NCBI GenBank assembly: GCA_013817555.1
Contig: JACDCN010000100.1
Coordinates: forward strand, 1 to 7,339
From: Actinomycetota bacterium
GTDB lineage: Bacteria; Actinomycetota; Thermoleophilia; Gaiellales; Gaiellaceae
Reading direction: 5' to 3'
DNA length: 7,339 nt
The stretch's first letter is position 1, and every line of letters starts with the position of its first letter. Below, piece by piece: positions 1 to 4,885 of this stretch. Under the pieces are notes generated by a model. That model did not search any database. It was given only the letters and a program-made list of their open reading frames with translations, and was not told the origin of the DNA. The position numbers were made by a program, and so were the translations under genes.

Positions 1-296
1 CCGTCATCGAGCTCACCCAAGAAGCGCGCGAGTTGCTCGTCGAGCAGGGCTACGACCCGTCGATGGGGGCACGGCCGCTGCGCCGCGCGATCCAGCGCCT
101 GATCGAAGACCCGCTCGCCGACTTCATTCTCGGCCGAGAGCTCTCCGCGTCGTCGACGGTCGTGATCGACCGCCGGGACAACCCTGTCGACGACGAGCCC
201 CCGGTCGTGATCAAGATCATCGAAGGCCCGCCAGTGCCGGCGACGGTCGGCGCGCCCGACGACGAGTCGGCCGACGAGCCCGTCGCCGACGAATAG
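1..296 (+). CDS. clpC: ClpC/ClpB-type AAA+ ATPase, C-terminal fragment
   Basis: This is the last 97 codons (reading frame from base 3) of a Clp/Hsp100 unfoldase; the start lies outside the window. The visible part is the small C-terminal subdomain of the second AAA+ module. Residues 5-45 of the fragment read like the family end (TQEARELLVEQGYDPSMGARPLRR, here in part), and GARPLRR at fragment residues 22-28 is the sensor-2 motif whose arginine contacts ATP. Such proteins form hexamers that unfold substrates, for ClpP when they are of the ClpC type. After the domain comes a poorly conserved tail of about 45 residues rich in Asp, Glu and Pro. ClpC is favoured over ClpB because clpC lies near radA and carD in many Actinomycetota and Bacillota, but the fragment alone does not decide it. 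The stop is TAG at 294-296. Confidence 0.85.
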   Translation, partial: VIELTQEARELLVEQGYDPSMGARPLRRAIQRLIEDPLADFILGRELSASSTVVIDRRDNPVDDEPPVVIKIIEGPPVPATVGAPDDESADEPVADE

Positions 297-300
297 CGCC

Positions 301-378
301 CTCACGATCCGGCGCGCGAAGCCCTCCGACTACGGGCGGGTGATCGGTCGCGTGAACGTGTGATGGGGCGGTCGCGAG
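301..378 (+). pseudogene. Untranslated 5' remnant of the following GNAT gene
   Basis: Read in the same frame as the acetyltransferase at 379, bases 301-378 encode LTIRRAKPSDYGRVIGRVNV, then TGA (361-363), then WGGRE. This is the usual N-terminal strand, first helix and 'WWGGR' region of this GNAT type. The TGA stands where the first Trp of the WW pair is expected, so one G-to-A change in TGG would create it. No ATG, GTG or TTG occurs in this frame between the earlier in-frame stop at 208-210 and Leu at 301, so the original start codon also seems lost. TGA ends several other genes here (HAD, carD, ispF), so recoding as Trp is unlikely. A sequencing error remains possible. Confidence 0.6.
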
Positions 379-750
379 ATGGCGCCGATCCTGCCGCGGC
401 TCTTCTTCCTCCACTTCGAGGGGACGAGCTTCGTGGCCGAGGACGGCGACGGCGACCTCTCCGGATTCGTTTGTGGCTTTCTTTCGCAGACAGATCCGGA
501 GGAGGCGTACATCCACTTCGTCGGCGTGTCTCCTGAGCACCGAGGCACGGGAGTCGGCCGCACGCTGTACGAGCGCTTCTTCTCGGAGGTGCGCGACGAG
601 GGGAGGTCGGTGGTCCGTTGCGTCACGTCACCGGCGAACGCGGACTCGGTCGCCTTCCACGAGGCGCTCGGATTTCGGGTCGATCGCGTGGTGGAGGACT
701 ACGACGGGCCCGGCGAGGACCGCGTGCTCCTGCTCAAGCGGCTGACCTGA
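379..750 (+). CDS. GNAT-family N-acetyltransferase, N-terminally truncated
   Basis: A 123-residue open frame holds the core of a GCN5-related acetyltransferase, which transfers the acetyl group of acetyl-CoA to an amine; the substrate cannot be read from sequence. Residues 42-50 (EAYIHFVGV) form the central beta strand. EHRGTGVGRTLYERFF (about 53-68) is motif A, with the intact RGTGVG pyrophosphate loop at 55-60. SVAFHEALGF (90-99) is the usual motif B region, and DYDGPGEDRVLLLKRL closes the fold. The ATG at 379 is the first start after an in-frame TGA. The protein therefore lacks about 26 residues that the family normally has, and may be non-functional. No convincing Shine-Dalgarno precedes it. 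The 3' end overlaps the convergent membrane-protein gene by 52 bp. Confidence 0.65.
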   Translation: MAPILPRLFFLHFEGTSFVAEDGDGDLSGFVCGFLSQTDPEEAYIHFVGVSPEHRGTGVGRTLYERFFSEVRDEGRSVVRCVTSPANADSVAFHEALGFRVDRVVEDYDGPGEDRVLLLKRLT

Positions 751-1163
751 CGCTCCCACACGCGCTCCTTCGCCCAGTCGAGGTACGAGCCGGCGACCAC
801 ACCCGCAGCGAGCGCCAGCCCGAGGTAGCTCATCCACGTCGAGTCGGCGTCGGTCAGGTTCTTCAGGAGCGTGACCGCGAAAATCGAGCCCCCGAGCGCG
901 AGCAGTACGCCTTCCCAGGGGATGTCTTCCGATACCTCGACCTCGGTCGCGTGCACGACGACGACGAGGCCGACGACCGCCAGAGTTACGAGTCCGATGA
1001 GCAGTCCCCAGAAATCCCATCCGTCGAGCTCGAGCGTGGCGATACCCGCTCGCCCGAAGTCGACCTGGAGGTTCTGCCAGGTGAAGAAGAGGGAGAAGAA
1101 GAGCAACATGCCGCAGCCGAGGACGATCTTCGAGCCGGTCGAGAGGCCCTTGATCCTTTCCAT
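699..1163 (-). CDS. Small four-helix membrane protein (paralog 1)
   Basis: This is a 154-residue integral membrane protein that I cannot assign to a named family. It has a short basic-ended N-terminus (MERIKGLSTGSK) and hydrophobic segments at about 11-29, 50-71, 83-101 and 110-127. A loop of about 20 residues with LELDGWDFWG lies before the second helix, and the tail is basic and Ser/Arg-rich. It resembles the protein encoded just upstream (1319-1963) in helix order and in short motifs: LFFTWQ against LFLPWQ after helix 1, GW before helix 2, and YLGLALA against FIGLALA in helix 4. The two look like a tandem duplication. The ATG at 1163 has AAAGGA 8 nt upstream on the minus strand. The last 17 or so residues are encoded opposite the end of the GNAT gene and look like run-on sequence. 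Confidence 0.8.
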   Translation of the reverse strand: MERIKGLSTGSKIVLGCGMLLFFSLFFTWQNLQVDFGRAGIATLELDGWDFWGLLIGLVTLAVVGLVVVVHATEVEVSEDIPWEGVLLALGGSIFAVTLLKNLTDADSTWMSYLGLALAAGVVAGSYLDWAKERVWERQVSRLSRSTRSSPGPS

Positions 1164-1258
1164 GGCTATGTCCTTTCGGGAGCATGTCGGCGCGGAACCG
1201 GTGTGTCCCGCGTGTCGTTCGCTACAGACGGTACTCTCGAATTACGGATTTTGCGAGA

Positions 1259-1314
1259 TTCGAGGGAGGCGCCAGCCGAGAGCATGTGCCCGCGGCGGAC
1301 GCCGGTCCCTCGAA
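1259..1314 (-). repeat. Inverted repeat between the two membrane-protein genes, possible weak terminator
   Basis: TTCGAGGGA (1259-1267) and TCCCTCGAA (1306-1314) are perfect 9-nt inverted copies. They can be extended by GGCG/CGCC with a 2-nt bulge, which gives a stem around a loop of about 28 nt. The structure begins 5 bp past the stop codon of the 1319-1963 gene and ends about 95 bp before the start of the next one. No T-run follows on the minus strand, so intrinsic termination would be weak. An mRNA-processing or stability role is equally possible. The rest of the 155-bp gap shows no other clear signal. Confidence 0.35.
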
Positions 1315-1318
1315 CGAT

Positions 1319-1963
1319 CTACGTGTTTCGGTGCTCGTGCGGATGGTCGTGCTCGTCGTCCGCTGCCGTCTCCGGCTCGTCCGGCGCCATATCCGGCTCG
1401 GATGAGGCTTCCGGCTCGGTCATCGGCGCGTGGTCGCGAGGAGCGGCTTCCGGCTCGACCACCGGGGGCGGCGCAGATGTCATCGGCGGCGCGGTGTCCA
1501 TCGTGGAAGAAGCCGTCCTGTTCGGCATCTCGCTCCTGAGCGTGTTCATCCCGCCGGCGCCCTGGACGACCTGCCACGTGCCGAACCCGATCACGAGCGC
1601 GAGAGCGAGTCCGATGAACGCCCAGATCGTCGGTTCGTCGCCGAGAATGCTTAGGAGCTTGATGATGGCGAACGCGAGGACTAGTCCTCCAAGGAGCGCA
1701 GCGGTCATCGTGGAGGAGATTGGAAGCGGGATGTCGATCCCGGCGATGAGCACGGCGATCCAGGCGATCAGCACGATCGTGAGGAGCCCGAGGACGACAC
1801 CAGCGAACCCGCGCCAGCCGGAGAAGGTCGCGTCGACGCCGAATTCATCGGCGAGACCTCCGACGTCGAAGTCCTGCCAAGGCAGGAACAAGTCGATGAG
1901 GAGGAGCACAGCTCCGACCAGCATGATCTGCATCCCGCGGCCGAGAGCGTTGAATCGATCCAT
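1319..1963 (-). CDS. Four-helix membrane protein with acidic His-rich tail (paralog 2)
   Basis: This 214-residue protein has hydrophobic segments at about 11-28, 52-75, 86-106 and 112-134, then a hydrophilic tail at 138-214. The tail is rich in Pro, Glu, Asp and Met, with repeats of the EPEA kind, and ends in DDEHDHPHEHRNT. The His/Asp cluster could bind divalent metal, but that is an inference. Helix layout and short motifs match the neighbouring 154-residue protein, which lacks the long tail. The family is not recognised. The start at 1963 was chosen because MDRFNALGRG matches the paralog's MERIKGLSTG and AAAGGA lies 9 nt upstream. The frame stays open much further upstream, but that part runs antisense to radA. 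The gene is divergent from radA and is followed after 155 bp by its paralog, probably as one transcription unit. Confidence 0.82.
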   Translation of the reverse strand: MDRFNALGRGMQIMLVGAVLLLIDLFLPWQDFDVGGLADEFGVDATFSGWRGFAGVVLGLLTIVLIAWIAVLIAGIDIPLPISSTMTAALLGGLVLAFAIIKLLSILGDEPTIWAFIGLALALVIGFGTWQVVQGAGGMNTLRSEMPNRTASSTMDTAPPMTSAPPPVVEPEAAPRDHAPMTEPEASSEPDMAPDEPETAADDEHDHPHEHRNT

Positions 1964-1971
1964 AGGGTCAT

Positions 1972-1980
1972 TCCTTTCGG
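1972..1980 (-). promoter_or_regulatory. Ribosome binding site, shared leader motif
   Basis: The minus strand reads CCGAAAGGA just before the ATG at 1963. The same nine bases precede the ATG at 1163 of the paralog, with 8- and 7-nt spacers respectively. AAAGGA is a fair anti-Shine-Dalgarno match and fixes both starts. The shared leader supports duplication of the gene together with its translation signals. Confidence 0.6.
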
Positions 1981-2008
1981 TCGTCGTCCGTGGCGGTTTG
2001 GGGGGACT

Positions 2009-2038
2009 CTTATCGACGCGCGCGGATGTTGCAAGCAA
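2009..2038 (-). promoter_or_regulatory. Possible promoter of the membrane-protein pair
   Basis: On the minus strand, TTGCTT (2038-2033) and GATAAG (2014-2009) are separated by 18 bp, about 45 bp before the ATG at 1963. An overlapping alternative is TTGCAA with a 16-bp spacer and TAAGAG. Neither -10 is close to TATAAT, so this is a candidate only. It is the only AT-richer patch in the divergent gap. Confidence 0.3.
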
Positions 2039-2079
2039 ACTGGCCCACTTTCGTGACAAACGGCGTCGGACCGCGTTCC

Positions 2080-2092
2080 TACACTGGATCGG
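2080..2092 (+). promoter_or_regulatory. -10 element for a probably leaderless radA transcript
   Basis: TACACT (2080-2085) fits the TANNNT -10 pattern and ends 7 nt before the GTG start at 2093. Transcription would therefore begin at or next to the start codon. No good Shine-Dalgarno precedes the GTG. This -10-to-start spacing is the usual sign of leaderless genes in Actinomycetota. A -35 is not evident: GTGACA at 2053-2058 is 21 bp away, which is too far. Confidence 0.45.
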
Positions 2093-3439
2093 GTGGCGGC
2101 GAAAGTCCTGGTCCAGCATGTGTGCACCGAGTGCGGCACCGCCTGCCCGCGCTGGCTCGGCAAATGTCCCGGGTGCGGGGCTTTCGGCACGCTCGCGGAG
2201 GAGCTGCACGCCTCTGATGCAGGAGCATCTTCGGCTCGGGCAAGGACGCCGACGCCGCTCGGCGACGTCTCGGCGAGCGAAGGACAGCGGATCTCGACCG
2301 GAGTGCCCGAGCTCGACCGGGTGCTCGGGGGAGGGCTCGTGCCCGCATCGCTCGTCCTCGTCGGCGGGGAGCCCGGGGTAGGGAAGTCCACGCTCCTCCT
2401 GAGCGCGCTGGGCGCGATCGCTCGGGAAGGGCGGCGCACGCTCCTCGTCACCGGGGAGGAGTCCGCGGCGCAGGTCTCGCTCCGAGCTGCTCGCCTGGGA
2501 GGCGCCGAGAGGGTCGGCATCGTGGCCGAAACGGAGCTCGAGGCCGTGTGCGCGACGCTCGAGCAGGAGCGTCCCGACGTGTGCGTGATCGACTCCGTGC
2601 AGACGTTGCACGCCTCCGATCTTGCTTCCGCGCCGGGCTCTGTCGCCCAGGTGCGAGAGGCCGCGGGCCGGCTCCTGCGGGTCGCGAAGCAGGCCGGAGT
2701 GGCGACGATCCTCGTCGGGCACGTGACGAAGGACGGCGCGGTAGCGGGGCCGCGCGTGCTCGAGCACCTCGTCGATTGCGTGCTCCAGTTCGAAGGCGAT
2801 CGCTACAACGCGCATCGAATACTGCGGGCGACGAAGAACCGCTTCGGGTCGACGAACGAGCTCGGCGTGTTCGAGATGACCAGCACGGGACTCGTCGGAG
2901 TTCCCGATCCCTCGGAGCTGTTCGGGTCGACGCACCCAGGCGAGATCGGAGCCGCAGTCGGCTGCACGCTGGAGGGAACCAGGCCCCTCTTGCTCGAGAT
3001 CCAGTCGCTCGTCTCGCCCACCGACCTTGCGATGCCCCGGCGAGTGGGGACGGGAGTGGACCCCAAACGTCTCGCGATGATCGTCGCGGTGCTCGGCCGG
3101 CACGCCGGGGTTAGCCTGAGAAGCGCGGACGTGTTCGTCAACGTCGCCGGCGGGATGCGAATCGAGGAGCCCGGCGCGGACCTCGCCATCGCGCTTGCGA
3201 TCGCATCCGCGGCGCGAGGTGCCCCCGCGCTCGAGGGTTCCGCGGCGTTCGGCGAGATCGGCCTGACTGGTCGCCTCCGGCCGGCGTCTCAGGCCGAGCG
3301 ACGGATCGAGGAGTGCGCAAAGCTCGGCCTCACGACGGTCGTCACGCCCGGTGAAACATCGCCCCGCGACCGTCCTCGCGTGGTACCAGTTGACAGCCTG
3401 CGCGCCGCGCTTCAAGCCGGTCTCGGGCAGACTGCGTAA
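2093..3439 (+). CDS. radA: DNA repair protein RadA
   Basis: This is a full-length RadA (Sms), 448 residues, the usual size. The protein is a RecA-like ATPase that drives branch migration and processing of recombination intermediates. An N-terminal C4 zinc finger uses Cys11, Cys14, Cys25 and Cys28, with the family phrase WLGKCPGCG. The RecA-like core has Walker A GEPGVGKST (92-100), Walker B VCVID (163-167) and the RadA-specific KNRFG motif (248-252). The C-terminal third (from about 290) is the Lon-protease-like domain (RVGTGVDPKRLAMI, VFVNVAGGMRI), which in RadA is not a working protease. The GTG at 2093 places the zinc finger at the expected distance from the N-terminus. The gene is divergent from the membrane-protein pair and lies 132 bp before carD. 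disA, often next to radA, is not between them. Confidence 0.97.
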   Translation: MAAKVLVQHVCTECGTACPRWLGKCPGCGAFGTLAEELHASDAGASSARARTPTPLGDVSASEGQRISTGVPELDRVLGGGLVPASLVLVGGEPGVGKSTLLLSALGAIAREGRRTLLVTGEESAAQVSLRAARLGGAERVGIVAETELEAVCATLEQERPDVCVIDSVQTLHASDLASAPGSVAQVREAAGRLLRVAKQAGVATILVGHVTKDGAVAGPRVLEHLVDCVLQFEGDRYNAHRILRATKNRFGSTNELGVFEMTSTGLVGVPDPSELFGSTHPGEIGAAVGCTLEGTRPLLLEIQSLVSPTDLAMPRRVGTGVDPKRLAMIVAVLGRHAGVSLRSADVFVNVAGGMRIEEPGADLAIALAIASAARGAPALEGSAAFGEIGLTGRLRPASQAERRIEECAKLGLTTVVTPGETSPRDRPRVVPVDSLRAALQAGLGQTA

Positions 3440-3441
3440 AC

Positions 3442-3480
3442 GCACGGCGCGGACGTTGCTATTTCGTTAAGGAGCCGTGC
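3442..3480. repeat. 7-bp inverted repeat after radA
   Basis: GCACGGC (3442-3448) and GCCGTGC (3474-3480) are perfect inverted copies 25 nt apart, starting 2 bp after the radA stop codon. AAAAA follows on the plus strand, so it is not an intrinsic terminator for radA. It lies just upstream of the carD -10 and could be an operator or part of a larger fold. Confidence 0.35.
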
Positions 3481-3495
3481 AAAAACCGCTATCAT
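3467..3495 (+). promoter_or_regulatory. Candidate carD promoter
   Basis: TATCAT (3490-3495) is a good -10. TTAAGG (3467-3472) lies 17 bp upstream but is a poor -35, which is common for promoters that depend on CarD-type activators in GC-rich bacteria. The predicted start near 3502 puts the strong hairpin at 3505-3527 at the very 5' end of the carD mRNA. Confidence 0.45.
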
Positions 3496-3504
3496 AAGAC
3501 TGTG

Positions 3505-3534
3505 GCCGGCAGGGAATCACTGCCGGCGCTTTTT
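3505..3534 (+). terminator. Strong hairpin with T-run between radA and carD
   Basis: GCCGGCAG (3505-3512) and CTGCCGGC (3520-3527) form a perfect 8-bp GC-rich stem with a 7-nt loop, followed by GC and five T (3530-3534). This is a textbook intrinsic terminator. It lies 65 bp past the radA stop and 37 bp before the carD start, so it most simply ends radA transcripts. However, the candidate carD -10 lies upstream of it, so it may act instead as a 5'-leader hairpin or attenuator of carD. Confidence 0.75.
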
Positions 3535-3559
3535 CGTGATGGCGGCAAATACGAACCTC

Positions 3560-3566
3560 GGGGAGG
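3560..3566 (+). promoter_or_regulatory. Shine-Dalgarno that fixes the carD start
   Basis: GGGGAGG ends 5 nt before TTG at 3572 and is an almost perfect anti-Shine-Dalgarno match, the best in the window. It selects the TTG over the in-frame GTG (3536) and ATG (3539) upstream, which have no such site and would translate the Shine-Dalgarno itself. Confidence 0.75.
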
Positions 3567-3571
3567 CTAGC

Positions 3572-4108
3572 TTGTTCGATATCGGCGACAAGGTGGTCTA
3601 CCCGCACCACGGCGCTGGGACAGTCGTGAAGAGGGAGAAGCGGGAGATTCTCGGCGAAATGCGCGAGTATCTGACGATCCAGATTCTCCACAACGACATG
3701 ACGGTCAACGTCCCATGCGACAACGCGGAGCGGGTAGGTCTGCGGCAGGTCATCGACCAGCGCACAGTGACGATGGTAGTCCGGACGCTGTCGGGCGGAT
3801 CGACGGAGATGCCCAAGAATTGGAATCGCCGCTTCAAGCACAACCGCGACAAGATGAAGACGGGGAATATCTTCGAGCTCGCGGAGGTCGTGCGAAACCT
3901 TGCGGTCCGAAACAACGAGAAGGGCCTCTCGACCGGCGAGAAGCAGATGTTCGTCAAGGCCAAGAAGATCCTCGCCTCGGAGCTCATGTACGCAAAGGCC
4001 ATGAGCGAGGACGAAGCAGCAGAGTGGCTCGACGACGTCCTCTCGCGTGCTGGCCAGCCGAAGCCGAAGTCCCGAGCGAAAGCCAAGGCAGCCACGGCGA
4101 GTGCGTGA
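3572..4108 (+). CDS. carD: CarD-family RNA polymerase-binding transcription regulator
   Basis: This 178-residue CarD binds the RNA polymerase beta subunit and stabilises open promoter complexes, notably at rRNA promoters. Residues 1-60 form the Tudor-like RNAP-interaction domain (FDIGDKVVYPHHGAGTV, YLTIQIL, MTVNVP). Residues 65-160 form the helical DNA-binding domain with PKNWNRRFK; Trp84 corresponds to the tryptophan wedge Trp85 of the Mycobacterium tuberculosis protein. Arg24 matches mycobacterial Arg25, whereas Asn46 stands where mycobacteria have Arg47, a residue important for RNAP contact. The tail (about 163-178) is a Lys/Ala-rich AKAKA stretch. The TTG start follows a GGGGAGG site and matches the N-terminus of characterised CarD proteins; the GTG at 3536 would add 12 residues. 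Its 3' end overlaps ispD by 8 bp, as in the actinobacterial carD-ispD-ispF order. Confidence 0.95.
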   Translation: MFDIGDKVVYPHHGAGTVVKREKREILGEMREYLTIQILHNDMTVNVPCDNAERVGLRQVIDQRTVTMVVRTLSGGSTEMPKNWNRRFKHNRDKMKTGNIFELAEVVRNLAVRNNEKGLSTGEKQMFVKAKKILASELMYAKAMSEDEAAEWLDDVLSRAGQPKPKSRAKAKAATASA

Positions 4109-4814
4109 AACCTCTCGCCCGGGCGGCGCCGGCGAAGCCGGAGCCACCTGGGCGGTGCTCGTCGCTGCGGGCGCCGGCGAGCGTCTCGAGATCGACCGGC
4201 CAAAGGCGTTCGCCTCCCTGGGCGGCCGGCCCCTTCTGGCGGAGAGCCTCGAGCGTCTCGACCGGTCGCCCTGGATCGATGCGATCGTCGTCGCTGCGCC
4301 CGTGGGGTGGGAAGAGCCGGCTATCCTTCTCGCAGAAGAGCTGGCGGCGACGAAAGTCGTCTCCTGCGTGACCGGGGGGGCGACCCGTGCCGACTCGGTA
4401 CGTGAGGCACTCGAGGACGTCCCGGACGACGCGCTCGTGCTGCTCGTGCATGACGCCGCGCGGCCGCTGGTCGACGACGCCGTGATCGAGCGCGTGCTCG
4501 CTCCGCTTGCAGAGGGGTTCGTCGGCGTTGTCCCCGTTCTTCCGATCCCGGACACCGTCAAGCGCGTGGACAACGGTGTCGTCGTGGAGACAGTCTCACG
4601 GGACGATCTCGTTGGCGCGCAGACGCCGCAGGCGTTTCTCGCGTCCGCTCTACGGCGCGCTTTCGGGGGCGATCTCTCCGGCGCGACCGACTGCTCATCG
4701 CTCGTCGAGCGAGTTGGTGGTCGTGTCGCGGCGGTCGAGGGCGAGCCAACCCTGCTCAAGGTGACGACCGCGGCTGATCTCGCGCTCGTCGAAGTGTTGC
4801 TCGCGTCCTCGTAG
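4101..4814 (+). CDS. ispD: 2-C-methyl-D-erythritol 4-phosphate cytidylyltransferase
   Basis: IspD joins CTP and MEP to give CDP-ME, the third step of the MEP isoprenoid pathway. The protein is 237 residues, near the usual 230. Visible motifs in order are the CTP-binding loop AVLVAAGAGERLEIDRPK (18-35, with the catalytic Lys35), GGATRADSVREAL (92-103), HDAARP (117-122), the PIPDTVKR segment (149-155), AQTPQAF (173-179) and LLKVTTAADLALVE (218-231). TDCSS at 197-201 stands where TDDAS is usual, a mild change. The GTG at 4101 was chosen because it overlaps the carD stop, keeps the N-terminus short and has an AAGG about 11 nt upstream. A start at 4047 would lie deep inside carD. It probably shares a transcript with carD. 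Confidence 0.95.
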   Translation: MRETSRPGGAGEAGATWAVLVAAGAGERLEIDRPKAFASLGGRPLLAESLERLDRSPWIDAIVVAAPVGWEEPAILLAEELAATKVVSCVTGGATRADSVREALEDVPDDALVLLVHDAARPLVDDAVIERVLAPLAEGFVGVVPVLPIPDTVKRVDNGVVVETVSRDDLVGAQTPQAFLASALRRAFGGDLSGATDCSSLVERVGGRVAAVEGEPTLLKVTTAADLALVEVLLASS

Positions 4815-4842
4815 GACGGGTGGCCTATGAAGACACTGGCTC

Positions 4843-4874
4843 ACAGTTGTCACCTCTACAGGGACAGGCACTGT
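4843..4874. repeat. REP-like imperfect palindrome upstream of the HAD gene
   Basis: A stem can be drawn from ACAGT-TGTC-a-CCT, loop CTAC, and AGG-GACA-ggc-ACTGT: 12 pairs with a 1-nt and a 3-nt bulge. The right arm GGGACAGGCAC resembles cores of REP-type elements seen beside Y1 (RAYT) transposases in other bacteria; that comparison is from memory. It lies in the 71-bp gap between ispD and the HAD gene. TTGTCA (4847-4852) and TGTAAC (4872-4877, 19-bp spacer) within it form a weak promoter whose transcript would start near the ATG at 4886, so it could also be an operator. There is no T-run for termination. Confidence 0.4.
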
Positions 4875-4885
4875 AACGACCGCCG

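Noticed and set aside
361..363. TGA read as tryptophan (alternative code) or as selenocysteine.
   Set aside because: TGA is the stop codon of carD, the HAD gene and ispF in this window, and no selenocysteine-type hairpin or Cys-position logic is seen at a Trp site.
618..2381. A plus-strand open frame of 587 codons.
   Set aside because: It runs antisense to both membrane-protein genes and out of frame into radA. Its composition is Arg/Ser-rich with no motif, as expected of a GC-rich shadow frame.
1319..3445. A minus-strand open frame of 708 codons covering the membrane protein and all of radA in antisense.
   Set aside because: Only the last 214 codons read as a protein (four helices). The rest is low-complexity Arg-rich translation opposite radA, whose zinc finger, Walker and KNRFG motifs prove the plus strand is coding. 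A good ribosome site and the paralog both place the start at 1963.
3536..3571. A GTG or ATG start for carD at 3536 or 3539.
   Set aside because: Neither has a ribosome site, they directly follow the hairpin T-run, and the added 12 residues have no counterpart in known CarD proteins. The TTG at 3572 has GGGGAGG at ideal spacing.
4047..4100. An ATG start for ispD at 4047.
   Set aside because: It would add 18 Arg-rich residues encoded within carD in another frame. The GTG at 4101 overlaps the carD stop and gives the normal IspD length.
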